From the NCBI GenBank assembly GCA_018466975.1, contig CM031562.1, forward strand, positions 2,356,001 to 2,420,000: DNA of 64,000 nt. The letters are read 5' to 3'. The position numbers and the translations under genes were made by a program. Positions 23,415-34,856 of this stretch are shown here, in pieces. Position 1 is the first letter of the stretch. Every line of letters starts with the position of its first letter. The stretch comes from Sparassis latifolia. Taxonomy: Eukaryota > Basidiomycota > Agaricomycetes > Polyporales > Sparassidaceae. The notes under the pieces are model-generated. The model made no database searches and had not been told where the DNA came from. It worked only from the letters and a program-made list of their open reading frames with translations.

Positions 23415-24850
23415 GTTTAATACAGAATCTAAAATGTGAAGAGGGGCAGGAAAGTGTAGAGGGAGGTAGTCGAAAGCAAGATGCAGTGCGCGAATTCCCA
23501 TGTTCGAGCTTTATAATACCGGGTTCTTCGTTCTCACGAGCCAACTGCCAGAAGATCAGCTCGAAACGCGAATCATGGCACAGCGCAATTCAAACATACG
23601 ACGCCCCGCGCCGAGGACACTACACAGTGAGCCTAACATGCTTTGTCCGTACGAGTCTGGCGAACATGCCCGTAGAGTCAGTATTCGTGGACCAGCAGCG
23701 ACACGCCGAACACGCCGACCATCCATCTGGACATCAGCGTCAACCAAACATGACTGGAGTACTTGAGTCCTTGTGCCATAGATGGAGTAAGTCCGATCGG
23801 CCGGTCGCAACCGCAGATATGGCATCCGCTAGAAGTCTCATGGCAAGGGCGCATGAAACGAAGAATAAGACCACACGCGGAACAGCCACACTCAGCGACA
23901 GAATATCCAAGGAGACTCACCGCGACAAAATTACATCCACCGTCGTGTGGACAGAGTTCAACAGTAAATGAACAAGTTTCCGATACTTTAGCAACACGTA
24001 GACAGAAACGGACAGGCACAGATAGAGAGGTCGCCCGACACGGCAGCAGTTACTAGACCGCCAAGACCAGATATATTATTCTGTATAGGAACCGCAGCCG
24101 TGACAGATAATTGCCCTGTAGATGGGGTATCACTTGAGCGAAATCCAACAACACAGTTGTCAGCATGAACTTCGGAGGATTCACTGGTTTTTCAAGAATT
24201 CCCCAGCTATTCGCGTAACAGGATGCAGTTGTCCGCATCGGTCAGTACCATGTCCACTGTGTCGTAGTACTCACAAACATCCTCGACCGCGTCCGCATCC
24301 ACCAGAGATATATCCGGACAACAGGTTCTATTGCGTCAGATGCCAAGTGTGAACAGAATCCAAGTCATAAGTAGGCTCTTCACGAAGGTTGTATCCGTCG
24401 TTAGCGCATGACATCAATTGACAGACCCATCAGAAGCGAGAGGCTCTAAGTCTGGCAGTCGATCTGGCAGAAGGTGGTAAGTTCTGCATGTCCAGGTAGC
24501 CAAGAGTAGAATCTTCACTGGTGACAGTCCAGTTTAAGGAACTGGTTTAAGCGATGGCCATTTAACTAAATGCATGTGACCAGACGTATTGTTGAGGCCG
24601 TCGGTGTTTCCACAACTGCTAATGCCAGAGAGTCTACCGTCTCTTCTGGAACGAGGGGACGGTAAAATATTTGGAGAAACAGCTTATGAAGTACGCAGCG
24701 GTTTCCGAATTGCCGTCTGGTGCTGACAGAGTCAGGCTGTGAATCAAACAAAAAGGCAACGTCAGAGATTACAGGGGTCGTCTCATGGCATGAAACGCAC
24801 TAAGACGGGTAAAGGGGAACGTGAGAAAGAACGTAGCCAGTCTTGGGACT
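23415..24850. other. No supported gene
   Basis: Overlapping frames on both strands (for example the minus-strand frame 23,678-24,019 with many Cys) lack a convincing start, splice partners or motif. This may be decayed repeat DNA. Nothing else is supported. Confidence 0.4.
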
Positions 24851-24889
24851 TTTACCCAGAAACGCCGCTGTATCAAGAGGAGAATATGG

Positions 24890-25141
24890 TGGACACGTTA
24901 CGCGCGCTGAACTGCGCGGACGTGTCAACCAAGTTGCCGTGGTCAACGCTAAGATTGCACTTCAGATGCACTTCCCGGAGTAGCTGAACACTGAGGGTGT
25001 AATCGGTCTCACTAAAACCGTCACTGGTAAACATCCATCACCTGCTCACCTCGACGAGGCCCTCGAACGTGTTGATCAGCACCTTGTTTGTAACTCTTAC
25101 TGCGAACTGCGGAAGGCAGATGACGCACGTATCCAGCTTTG
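24890..25141 (+). pseudogene. Unrecognised coding relic abutting the aldo-keto reductase fragment
   Basis: A plus-strand frame reads GRVNQVAVVNAKIALQMHF, a TAG (24,980-24,982), then IGLTKTVTGKHPSPAHL, DEALERVDQHLVCNSYCEL and stops at TGA 25,139-25,141. It has protein-like helical composition and resembles a decayed ORF of a repeated gene, but the family is unknown. Its right end meets the 3' break of the reductase relic on the other strand near 25,120-25,165, so it may be the sequence that replaced the reductase's 3' half. Confidence 0.3.
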
Positions 25142-25653
25142 ACAACGTCATGTAATGCTCGCACCTGAGGTGCAGATTATAGGTCCCTCACCATTGCAAT
25201 GTTATACAACACTCACTGTCTCCTCGATGGGGGTTTCGTAGTCGAACCGATGACCTGAGTATCCCAATGTTCAGTAAAGATGTCCCATTAGCAGATAATG
25301 AAACACAATGCCAACATTGATAGAGGTCAATGTAGTCAAGCTGCAGACGTTCCAAGCTAGCCTTAACCACATCGAAAATATGCTGCAGCAAAATCTCACT
25401 GTCAGAATACCGGTTATAACATCAATATGAATACCTTGCGGCTGAGTCCGTGTTGGTTGACTAGGCCGATTTCGTCCGCGCTCTGTTCAGAACTGAAGAT
25501 GTTGGTGCCCCATTTACCGGGTGTCATGGGCATGAAGAGCTATTCAGAATCGGCAGCTTGTACACAGCTTGACGTCAAAGCTATGAATATTTACACCGAC
25601 CTTCGTCATCACAACAATCTCCTCGCGGGGAAGGTTAAGCTGCTTGAGACGGC
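25115..25653 (-). pseudogene. Internal fragment of an aldo-keto reductase gene, both ends lost
   Basis: Five minus-strand exons, 25653-25601, 25539-25435, 25382-25316, 25254-25217 and 25164-about 25115, join in phase through introns of 61, 52, 61 and 52 bp. They read LNLPREEIVVMTK, then LFMPMTPGKWGTN... VNQHGLSRK, then HIFDVVKASLERLQLDYIDL, then CHRFDYETPIEET, then VRALHDVVKAGYVRH. This is the middle of the aldo/keto reductase barrel (the DYIDLYQCH and HDVVKAGYVR blocks are family signatures). The N-terminal barrel strands with the catalytic Asp/Tyr region and the whole C-terminal half are missing. Splice sites are intact, so the truncation is recent or the fragment was carried here by a rearrangement. 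Full-length enzymes reduce carbonyls with NADPH; this piece cannot. Confidence 0.8.
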
Positions 25654-25698
25654 CCACCGCAAATGACTGTCACCCGTCGGTAGTAGCGCTAGCGTAGG

Positions 25699-25830
25699 AT
25701 TGGACAAGTTAGGACTTTATCGCCGCCTAGCCAACGTGGACGCAGGTGCAAATCTGAACAGCAAGGGACCACAGGATTGTTGGGATCACTGAGTAGATGA
25801 TACACGCCAGTCGTGTAGTACGCGCTGGCA
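25699..25830 (+). repeat. Second copy of a dispersed repeat (partner 21,699-21,825)
   Basis: Both copies contain ACAAGTT-GGACTT, then AGCCAACGTGGA-GCAGGTGCA, TCTGAACA, and a GATGATACACGC / GACGATACGCACGC ending, in the same orientation. Identity is partial. No frame is shared along the whole copy. Probably remnants of one mobile element family. Confidence 0.55.
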
Positions 25831-26203
25831 AAGATGAGACAGAGATCGATCAACGTCAGACTGGAAGCTTTGAAGATTGGCGTTGCATAGGTAGCGTGTC
25901 CGAGCGTTTATTCAGACAGTTGCCAGGTGAGACAAGGGTGTTCTCATTTGATATACACAACAGTTCAACTGTTTCCCTGCCATGTACTGCACTCTGTTTG
26001 CAATATTGTGGCTGTAGAAGTTTCTGTTCCATAGTTTCATCTTTCGTTCCTGGGTTTCGACTGCTAATATGATAGTAATACATATCCATACATTATACCG
26101 GAAAACTCGCTGGTGTACCAAGGGACAAATTGTGTCCCAGTTCAGAAACTTCAAGCCTCAGCCTGAGTATCGCGTACACCTCGATGAGCTGATGAAGCGT
26201 GAG

Positions 26204-27714
26204 CTATTTGTATTTGCTCACCACATGCACCAAAGTCAGACCGGCCGACGCAATGCCAGCAGTGCTGGCCCAGCCATCCTTAAACCTCTTCAGCTGCAAG
26301 CTGTCGGAAACCTCCAATTCGTCGTCCAGTGAGCCCACATTGTGGCCTGTGCTGGTGATGGGCAGCGAGGCGAATGAGATAGGGTCCAGGCGTTGTCGAT
26401 CCGTGAAGGATCGCTGGACACTAGTGTGCATCGCGTAGCCCAGGCCAACACGGATGTTGATGAGCATGAACGCAATGCCAGACACGGGCGCCCATGCGTC
26501 CTCGACCAGGAATGCAAGGTTATTTCTGGAGGTGTACGCCTCGTAAGAGATTATGAAGAGCACAGTCCAGAAACTAGATAGGACCGTCGATAACTGCGGG
26601 TCAGTTACACAAGCCCACAAAACGCTGAGAAGGGCATACACATAGAGGACCGCGCTCTCAATAAATACGGAGAGAAACCACTGCAGGCAAGCGTCAGCGA
26701 CCATGAACGTACATGTCACATTCACAGCTCGCCTTCAGACCGCGCTTCTCAGACTGTTCAACAAGTGACATCACTTGTGAATGAACGCGCCATAGTCGCC
26801 ATATGATCAACACTAAGTGGAACAACAGCATGTCAAAACTATCAGAGACTTCTAGATGTCTTACCACAGCAAGATAAATTCGTGCTGTGTATTATTAGTT
26901 CATATAAGTGCAAATTAATGCATTGTCAAGCGGAGAGCACAGAACAAGCGTAGACACATACCACATAGTTAGACTCCAGGTGCTGTCCAGCCATGGGTCG
27001 ATATGTGCAGTGTCGAACGTTGTTTGGCCTACCTGGTGCGCTTCTGTGTATACAACAACCACGCAGCATACTGCGCGCCGGCATTAAAAAATCCGGCTAT
27101 ATGGGAATCCGAAAACCGACTTACCGATTGAGGCGATGAAGGTGCACAACGGAAAAATGATAACATACACGTTACGACTCCAGGTCATCCAAAGACGGTA
27201 TAACTGCAGGAAGTTTCATTCTGAGCCCGAGCTTTGGCTCTGAAGAAAGCAAATGGAATAGACGCTTACCAGCATAGTGTCCCCAACTGCTAGTGACGAA
27301 AGCCAAAAAGCGATCTTGATAACGTTGGGTACCACCATAAGACTGTAGTACTCCTTCGGAGCTGTACCGTCCTTATAATAAATAAAGGCTGAAAATGAAC
27401 GATACACAATCAGGATCCAATTCTATCCAGCAGGGAGAATATGAGTCATGTTTCCTCCGCCTTCATCTCGAGGAAAATGCAAATACCGCGGTTATAGTAA
27501 TGAAATATGCAATTCCGCCAATAAATAACGGTTTCTTCCAGATAGTCAAGGAGCGGGAAGAGCTGGCATGGGCCTGACGTTCGCGTTGCGCCATGAGGTA
27601 TGTGGATGTGCAAAACAATACGAGGAAGACACCATAGAGGAAGGCTGAGATGGACACCGAAGCAAGACTAGCGGAGACGAGTGAGATTTGTCCCATGCTG
27701 CCAGGACCGGACAC
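26204..27714 (-). CDS. Multi-pass membrane protein of a basidiomycete 7-TM-like family
   Basis: Minus-strand exons 27714-27487, 27422-27270, 27203-27125, 27070-26962, 26884-26865 and from 26811 join in phase (introns 64, 66, 54, 77 and 53 bp). The last exon, ending at 26204, is in a different frame; its 5' border is unsure (an acceptor before WFLSVFIESAVLY fits). Hydrophobic segments include ISAFLYGVFLVLFCTSTYLM, PLFIGGIAYFITITA, VIKIAFWLSSLAVGDTML, NVYVIIFPLCTFIASI, LSVFIESAVLYVYALLSVLW and SGIAFMLINIRVGLGYAM. The layout (short outer N-terminus, GTAPKEYY loop, YRLW before TM4, IES-A before TM6, SGIAF-LI-RVGLG at the end) is that of a large, uncharacterised family of agaricomycete membrane proteins, often said to be receptor-like. 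A 20-bp exon is included. Substrate or ligand unknown. Confidence 0.7.
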
Positions 27715-28659
27715 AATAGTACAGGGGGACAGATGCAGCCAAGTCTATACATAGGTAGGTGACTAGTTATACATCACGGACACTGTTGTGGTCCTGAATC
27801 TTGTTTGACTGGGAGTTCACAGGTGCTTTGACCGCAGTGAGGCAATGCAAGAGCGCTGATAGGCTGATGAGGCGTGAACAGTAGGATCATTGTCAATCGA
27901 GTGGAAAGAGCTGTCTGTTTAAAACAGGTCCATGTCCTGCCCAGAACAATGAAGCTATGTAAATCATACCAACTGCCAGCGTCACAGGTTGAGGTCAGCC
28001 TCATTGTGATGCGACGGTATGCGCACTCGTATGACCTAGCAAAGAACTTGAGAAAGGGACAATTGGGAATATTGAAGAGACTGGGCACCAGAGTTCTGTG
28101 TCAACGATATTTAGAGTTGCGAACCTCGCGTCGACGCCACTCTTCGACTCGGAGCGCTAGTCCCAACTTACACGCCGCTGACTTTCAATATAATACCACG
28201 CCAAACCGTTCTACATATGCATTGGATTGATTATTCTTGTCGCAGGTGGGTATTTTTGGCCTACAATATTCTGTACAACCTTCATTTTTGCGTTTCGTGC
28301 ATTTGCATGACGTGAGTTTACGGATGGGTTGAGATATGTTTTCCGGGACGTATGTGAGCAACCAGGCAGTTCGACTGAAAGAACTCAGGAGATGCAGGCC
28401 GACAAAGTCACCTGGATTGGCAAGATAGATGATGAATGTTGAACACGGTGGACGCACGGATGCTTGGATGGACAGCTAACGCTTCTTCTGATTACATACA
28501 GTATACTACGATGATTGGATGGACAGATAGATGGCTAGATGGCCGGATGGATGGATGGCAGAGGGAGCTTCCCACTCTCTGGAATGACTCGGACAGTGAA
28601 TATACAGTGATAAGATACAACAGTTCGAGCAGAAAGCGAGGACGCACTACGTAGTGAAT
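27715..28659. other. Intergenic, with a Cys-rich minus-strand frame and a (GATG)n tract
   Basis: The minus-strand frame 28,185-28,457 contains LTSCKCTKRKNEGCTEYC, a cysteine spacing seen in some DNA-binding or repeat-encoded proteins, but it has no support as a gene. Bases 28,515-28,560 are an impure GGAT/GATG microsatellite. Nothing else is supported. Confidence 0.45.
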
Positions 28660-29589
28660 TCAAGTAGTGAAAGGGCGCCGCGCAACGGGCCTGAGCATCT
28701 TACGACGCACAGTATCCGAAAACCAGCCAGAATCAGAATCTTCGTCCGAACCCGATCCCGGTCCTGGACAAAGCTCTGATAATCTCTCCATCAGGCAAGC
28801 CGAAACTTCTTGGAGGACCTCCGCATTGACTGCATTCTTCCCTTCTCTTACGCAGCCACTTGCCCACGAAAAACCCGGTGGCGCCCATGTTGCGTCTGGT
28901 CTGCCATTGGATCCGCTTGTCAACCAAGTCGTTCCAAATTCTTTGTTGTATGCATCCATCCACATAGCGCAGCATAGGCAGCTCCGTCTGCTGCTCCCAT
29001 TAGCCTACTGCGACAAGCATTTGATGGTGTGATGAGATGCAGCTGTAGATGGCGATGACTGTGTACTGGCTCGGAAATGGAGGATAATCCGTAGTTCAGC
29101 ATGGATACAAGTGTTGATGATGCGCAGATGTTCCTAATTGCTGTGCATGTCAGGGAACCATTCTGCGAGGGCGCGCACGGTAGCATCAGATAGAGTACTC
29201 TCCAACTGAAATCCATGCCGCAGCACCTCCAAATAGTCATTAGAGATACTGAATTTTCCCTCTCCGGAGCCTACGAAGCTGTCCTTGATCCAGCGACAAG
29301 GAGTCTTTCCATCCGGGAACATTCGATTGGCCTGCTGCATTAGCAGTGTGATGTCACCGACGTATTGGCAGACTTGGTCCAAACACCGCTTCAACCTATA
29401 CGCCCTCATTCTGCGCTCCCAGTGCGAGAAGGTCATATCGTCACAAAGCTGCTTCAGGAATCGAGAGCGTAGGAACGGCTGTGCAATTTTGCACAGCCAG
29501 ATATAGACCTGCGTGGAACTTTCGGTGTTTCCCTCCTCTAATTGGGAGGCCGATAATGCCTGGAGCTCGTCAACGATATTGTCGAACAT
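28660..29589 (-). CDS. Deaminase-fold (OTT_1508-like) protein, one in-frame TAG
   Basis: Exon 1 (29589-29179) opens with MFDNIVDELQALSA and gives 137 helical residues with no motif I recognise. A 45-bp GT-AG intron (29178-29134) leads in phase to exon 2 (29133-28660). Exon 2 reads EHLRIINTCIHAELRIILHF, then after a gap RRSCLCCAMWMDAYN and TWLTSGSNGRPDATWAPPG. The HAE plus C-x-x-C arrangement, followed by a Trp/Asn/Pro-rich block, is that of zinc-dependent deaminase-fold domains expanded in basidiomycetes (OTT_1508-like). Such enzymes would deaminate a base or nucleotide; the substrate is unknown. A TAG at 29,005-29,007 lies between the two halves of the active site in the same frame. It could be a mutation, an unrecognised short intron or a sequence error. 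The C-terminus has an acidic stretch (GSGSDEDSDSG). Confidence 0.55.
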
Positions 29590-29808
29590 GGCGCGGAACG
29601 AAGGTTCTCCATCCCCGTATCGATCTCTGTGAAATTCGGTCGTGTGGCTTTGTCACTGTACGAGTATGTTCTGTGTCAGTCTCTGTCAGTCTTCTGCGTT
29701 CTTGCGACGCGTCGCGCGCAGTGTGCACATGACCCAAATGATGGGCGCTAGTGGGCATTGCGCAGTGCCCATTCTCCAACCACCATCTCCTCGCTGTTCC
29801 ATGCGAAC

Positions 29809-31374
29809 ATGTCTGATCCACCTACCGAGAACACATCTCCTTCGGAGTCCGAGCGCGTAAATGGTGATCTGCGTGCAAGCGAAACAGGCAAGCCCTCGAC
29901 CGCGGACTCAGGCACGACTTCGCCGTTTCTGAATCCTACAGCCGCGACATCACACCCCGCAGCGGACACACACGCCAGCGATATCACACTCCCCGAGGAC
30001 CATACGCCCGACCTTCCGCCCCGCGTGCCTGACATGCCTACCCCAGTCGAAGCCGTGCAAGAGGAGGAGCCACCCCAAATTGCAGCCCTGCGCTCCATGT
30101 TCCCCGACTTTGACAGCTTAGTCTTGTGCGTATTCGCGCGATGGCTCTCTATCCTCGCCCAGCTGACGAGTCTCTCTACACGTGCGCAGCCAGTCGGTCC
30201 TGGAGTCAGTCAACTACGACCAGGATCGCGCGATCGACGTCCTCCTCGGCATGAGCGACCCCGAATACGTGTCGACATCACAGGCCACAGCACCGGTGCC
30301 CCCGTTTTTCCTCGCCATTCCTGACGCGTTCTTACTTTTCACGAACAGACCCAGCCAGACCTTACGCTAGATGAACAACTCGCCCGCCAGCTCGCGCTCG
30401 AAGACCAGCAGCAGCCCCGCCGGCCCGCCTCCGGGCATTCATGGCCCCGCCGCAACCAAGTCCCATACCAGCCTCGCCAGCAACACCCTCGTTCGCCTCC
30501 CAGCAGCAGCAGGAGGGGTACGTCACCGGTAACGAGCGCGGCGACTTCCAAGAGTTCCAGGATACATTCAGTCGGATTGCTGAGAGTACGTTTGCCACCG
30601 CCCGATTTCCCTCTGCAAACAATATTGACTGCACCAATACTGACTTCGCAAATAATCCGATCCTCTGTTGATGCAGGCGGGAAACGCACTTTCAGCTCCA
30701 TCGTTTCCAAGGCGAAGGCAAAGATCAACGAGTACCAGCAGGGCCGGTGAGTACTGCATTCTTCGTACCTTTTGCCGCTCAATGTCTGGCCAAACGAAGC
30801 CCGTCCCAGACTTCGCCACCGTTGACTCAACCCCAGTGGGGCTCCGCGCCGCACAACCAACCAGATCGCCACACCGCCCAGCAAGCGTACACGCAAGAGT
30901 ACTACGGCTACGACCACTCTGCGTATCCCGTCTCGCCACAGGAACAACCACATGTGCAGGGCTATGACGCGGGGCCGGTGCCGTACAGCAATATTCCCCC
31001 GAGGAGTGCCCCGATCGCCGCCCCGACGCCGGTGGTTCCGCCTCCCAACGTCAACCCTAACATCACTTCGCCGTCAAATCAGCCCTCGAGCTCGGTCTCA
31101 CCGCGACCGTCAGGCGATACTCCTCGCCCACCCCCGACGATGAGCGGCAGCCCCATTAATGCAGGTGCGTGTCTTCACGAGGTGCCCGTATAATTTGGTG
31201 ACACTCAATCTGATCGTTGCAGCGAAACTGGGTCTCCTCCCCAAACGCACTGTGAACCTCCTCAACTCCCAGCCTTCGACGACGCAGGCGCCCCAGGTGC
31301 AGCCGGCGGCGGCGAGACGACCTAGTGAAGACTTGGAGTACATGGAGAATCCGTTCGAGGAGGGGAGGGATTGA
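29809..31374 (+). CDS. CUE-domain ubiquitin-binding protein (Cue5-like), 415 aa if one base is restored
   Basis: Exons 29809-30125, 30190-30295, 30349-30585, 30677-30746, 30800-31164 and 31223-31374 (introns 53-91 bp). Residues about 85-135 form a CUE domain: PPQIAALRSMFPDFDSLV, QSVLESVNYDQDRAIDVLL, GMSDPEY. CUE domains bind ubiquitin; fungal Cue5 is an autophagy receptor for ubiquitinated cargo. Downstream come DLTLDEQLARQLALEDQQQ, FQEFQDTFSRIAES and a KRTFSSIVSKAKAKINEY helix, then a long Pro/Gln/Ser tail ending DLEYMENPFEEGRD. In exon 3 the frame changes at a C-run (30,499-30,501): upstream VPYQPRQQHP and downstream QQQQEGYVTG are one base apart, and adding one base makes the total exactly 416 codons. 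I read this as a probable one-base deletion in the assembly. The ATG at 29,809 is the first in the frame. Confidence 0.8.
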
Positions 31375-33435
31375 TAATGGGCATATACATGGTTATTGAG
31401 GGTACTTGAAGTGCAGTAGTATAGTAGCGCCGGATGGACTTGGTATGTAGTTAGAACAGAACTCTGTGTTGTACCGGGAAATATGCAACCATACTGATGC
31501 GTGCGCGACTGGTTGGCTTGCGAGTATCTACCAAATACGGGGAAAAGACTGAAGAACTGTGGAGTCGACAGAACGAGGGCGTATAACAACAGCTGAGAGC
31601 TAGTGCCAAGGCAGTTGCACCAGCGGGCCCAGAGGGTGAGAAACACTCCCCGCACAGCATGAGATGGAGGGCAAATTCCCGTCGAAGGAAAAGAACCGCA
31701 ACGTATCCGAATAATGAGTCACCATGGTATTACTTATGCAATGCAGTCCAGGCGCGCCGTTGCCAAAGCGAATGTTCCTTATCCCGAGAACTACGAAAAC
31801 GTCCGCGCTTCGACAGACACCCGTGTCTTCTCGCCCTCAGAACTGACCGATCGTCATCCAGGGAGGAAGCACGAGCTACTCAATAGCATATGGCTTATGC
31901 TTCTCCAGCGAGGACGGCACTAGACGAGAAGGAAGCGACGGAGAGAAGGGAAGATGGTTGAGGTATGATGCAAGATGAGAAGCGATGCCAATAGATGCAA
32001 GGTGAATGTTGAAGCTTTGAAGTTTTAAAGGGCCAAACCGAGACAAAAGAGGTGGTAGGAGTGGAGGGGATACGGGAACCAACGCGACCCGCACCGCCCT
32101 CGATTACACTTGCCTAATCCAGACACCGCCCTTCCATTTAGGGCCACATAGCGGTGACTGCCACCAACTTGCGACTCGGAGACTTCGATCGCAGCGCGAC
32201 ACAATTTCAATAGGATATATGGTGCTTACCTGGTATAACAGCCCGCATCGTATGGCCAACAATGTCCCCCCGTTTGTGAGCTTCCCCACTTCAAGACATC
32301 CTACGTCGCAGATAACTGGTATGATGCTCTGCAGGGGAAAAAGTGATCGCTTAGCGAACGAATATCCATGGAGAGATTATAGAACATGAATTGCTCTTGA
32401 GGATCTATTCCGTAGATGTGGCCTAAGAAGTCGAACATTGAAAAGTTTGCTCGAGCTTGTGAGACGCAATGGGGTGGGTGGTTGATGGTGACCATGGATT
32501 TCCCGTGAAAGCCTCTAAGACCTAGGACTTGGACCGCGGAAGTTCGTCCGTGGTGCGACGCGTGCGATGATCTCGCCAGAGAAGCCAGCAAACTCGCACC
32601 GTACAGGCATATGCCGCGAGAACGGGCTAACAGAGCTGTGGGCTTGCTAGCATCAGGTGAAGTTACGGACAATATGATAGCCACAGACGAGGGATAGATA
32701 GTCGCAGAATGTGGGAAGAAGCAATTGGAAGTGAGATCAAGCGCACCCGAAGGCCAAATGGATGGAGACACGCCAGCAATAGGCCACGGTATCGAAATTG
32801 ACGACGACGACTTACGTATGTCACAAGCAGTGTGCCTGCTCAACGTTGCATAACATGCTGTTTTCATGTGCGGCTGTGGATAATGCAACCAATTTAGTGG
32901 GAACGCAATGGAACGAAAATATACTTTGTGGCGCACGACAAGAAATGCCGCGAACATGTTAAGCCAAATGCTGACCAAAGGAGCAGATTGGTAGACGGTC
33001 AGAGGCCGCGTTCTTGGGAGAAGGAATGCCGTCGAAACCTTCGGGGCTATTCCTTTGCTCTTCACCAGGCTCTGCCCCGTTTGCGGCACGTTTCAACCGT
33101 GAAGATGTCGCTTAAGCGGTGAGCACAAAGAACAATGATTATAGGCTCACTGAATCTAGACACCAAAATTTTCTATGAAATAAATGTTGGCGATGCAAAA
33201 ATGCACGACGCCCCGTGTGCTCCAGTGCATTGTGTTCCATGGCTACAGATGCCGTAACAGATGGTTCGACGAGGTATATATGAGAGGAACGGTTACCTTG
33301 GGTGATGGCGCTTTCAATATCCACCCAGCAAAGGTCCTCTGAATCCGATACAGGGATACCAGACTTCGAAGACTTCAAAATCAAAGCTTCTGGCCAAGCA
33401 AGAACTCTCAGTAAGACTCCGAACTACCTCTAGAC
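31375..33435. other. Intergenic; one long frame without support
   Basis: A minus-strand frame stays open for 262 codons (32,301-33,089) but starts without ATG, is Ser/Pro/His-rich and shows no motif. An ATG-led 69-codon frame on the plus strand (31,714-31,923) is also unsupported. One of these may be part of a spliced gene I could not resolve. Confidence 0.4.
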
Positions 33436-33926
33436 ATGTCGTACTCACCACACTTCGCTGTACAGTGTCTTCGTCACATAGAAAGCTGAAACTGTACGTC
33501 GCGCATTTCCACCGCGACCGAGCAGATCTTCCGTACCATTGGGCGATCTGTATCGAACGAGGAAAGAACGGTGGAAAATCTGTTGGGAACATGTACCACC
33601 TCAAAGGATCGACCGCCGGATACAATTTCGAAGTGCGAGAGAACGTGCCAATCACGTATACCAGCAAGTGGCGCGGGTCACTTTTCATCTGCAATATATC
33701 TGAAGAACACCTTGGCGGAATTCAATCGACGCTTAACGATAATGTCAAGGTGATCTGGAATGACGACAATTGGAACTGCCAGAACTGGGTGCTCTCAGCG
33801 TTGAGGTTGCTCCAGAGCAAGTATGAGTATGACATCTCCAAGCGCTATACTGAATCTCTCTCCTCCTTGAGCTTGGAAATGAAAAAAATGGAGGAGAAAT
33901 GGGAAAAAGGAGACGACTCAGCATAA
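33436..33926 (+). CDS. Small fungal protein of an uncharacterised DUF6914-like type, 149 aa
   Basis: Exon 1 is only ATGTC (33,436-33,440); a 41-bp GT-AG intron leads to exon 2 (33,482-33,926), giving MSKLKLYVAHFHRDRADLPY and a 450-bp frame. Conserved-looking points are YHWAICIERG near residue 20, MYHLKG near 42, and NWNCQNWVLSALRLLQ near 105. This His-then-Cys layout occurs in small basidiomycete proteins with a papain-like-fold appearance (DUF6914-like; assignment from memory only). The C-terminus is a charged helix (SLEMKKMEEKWEKG). Biological role unknown. The intron is short, so the start is the weakest part of the model. Confidence 0.5.
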
Positions 33927-34856
33927 AACTCCACGTCCGAGAGGCTTCTGAAGATGATCCACGCACGGTAGTGCTCAAGACGCAGGGATGTTTCAAGGTC
34001 ATGTACAGGGTTTCCAGACGTTGCACGGATTATGCTAGCTATCGCTGTCATATGTATCAGTTGTGTTTGCATGTAGAAGGCACCTACTCGTTGCCAGTAG
34101 AAGTTATGTACAACTATCTATGTTATGCTCTTCCAGTTCGAGCGTTCATGGAGTTCTTGAGATTGTGCGAGGAGCATTCATCTCGAAGACACTCTCTTCG
34201 TTATAAGCCAGAACCTCTGAGATAGCTACGCATTACCTAGCTAGATGCATCGCATGCAGGAACAGCGCAGACTTTGCAAACTTGAACGGGTCCTCGTCTA
34301 ATGGCCAACAAGACTATTAGCACCCATCGAAATAGTCTTCTGAGAGAGATACCCGACAAGATCGCAGGGTGAACTCACTGATTCTCAATTCCAATGAGAC
34401 AAGTCTCACGACCTGTAGATTTATGGAAGTGGTTCACGAGCGCAGAGGTCATGCCAACGGATCTCTCATTAGAATACCTGCCCGATATGGCTCCGCATAG
34501 CGGGCCGCTAACTTTCCAAGCAACTCCGAATCAAATTGCTCGCGGGGCTTTCTCGCGGTCACCAGGGTGTCTTCTATCCAAAGTCCTGGCGAGCCTGCCG
34601 CTCTGCGTATCCCTACCATCTCGACTGCAAGCTCTGTCCTCTAGTGGAACAACCGCATCCAGCTTCCGAAGTGATTTCTGCAAGTGCAAAGGCCTGATGC
34701 TGGACGGACGACCTTGCCGGCTCGACCGGATCTATACACCGACAATTTGCCGCTCCCCTCCAGTGATCCTCGATGTAATCTGCCTCAATTTGCAAGCGGG
34801 TGCGGCGTATATAGCCCCCTCGCTCCCAACTTACCGTCATACAATTCGTACCCAAC
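33927..34856. other. Intergenic upstream of the dehydrogenase gene
   Basis: Plus-strand frames here (for example 33,899-34,225) have no motif. CT- and TATA-containing sequence (GTATATAG at 34,808-34,815) lies about 45 bp before the dehydrogenase ATG and may be its core promoter. Nothing else is supported. Confidence 0.4.

Noticed and set aside
32301..33089. 262-codon minus-strand frame
   Set aside because: No ATG at its start, no domain, and no splice partners; left as unassigned.
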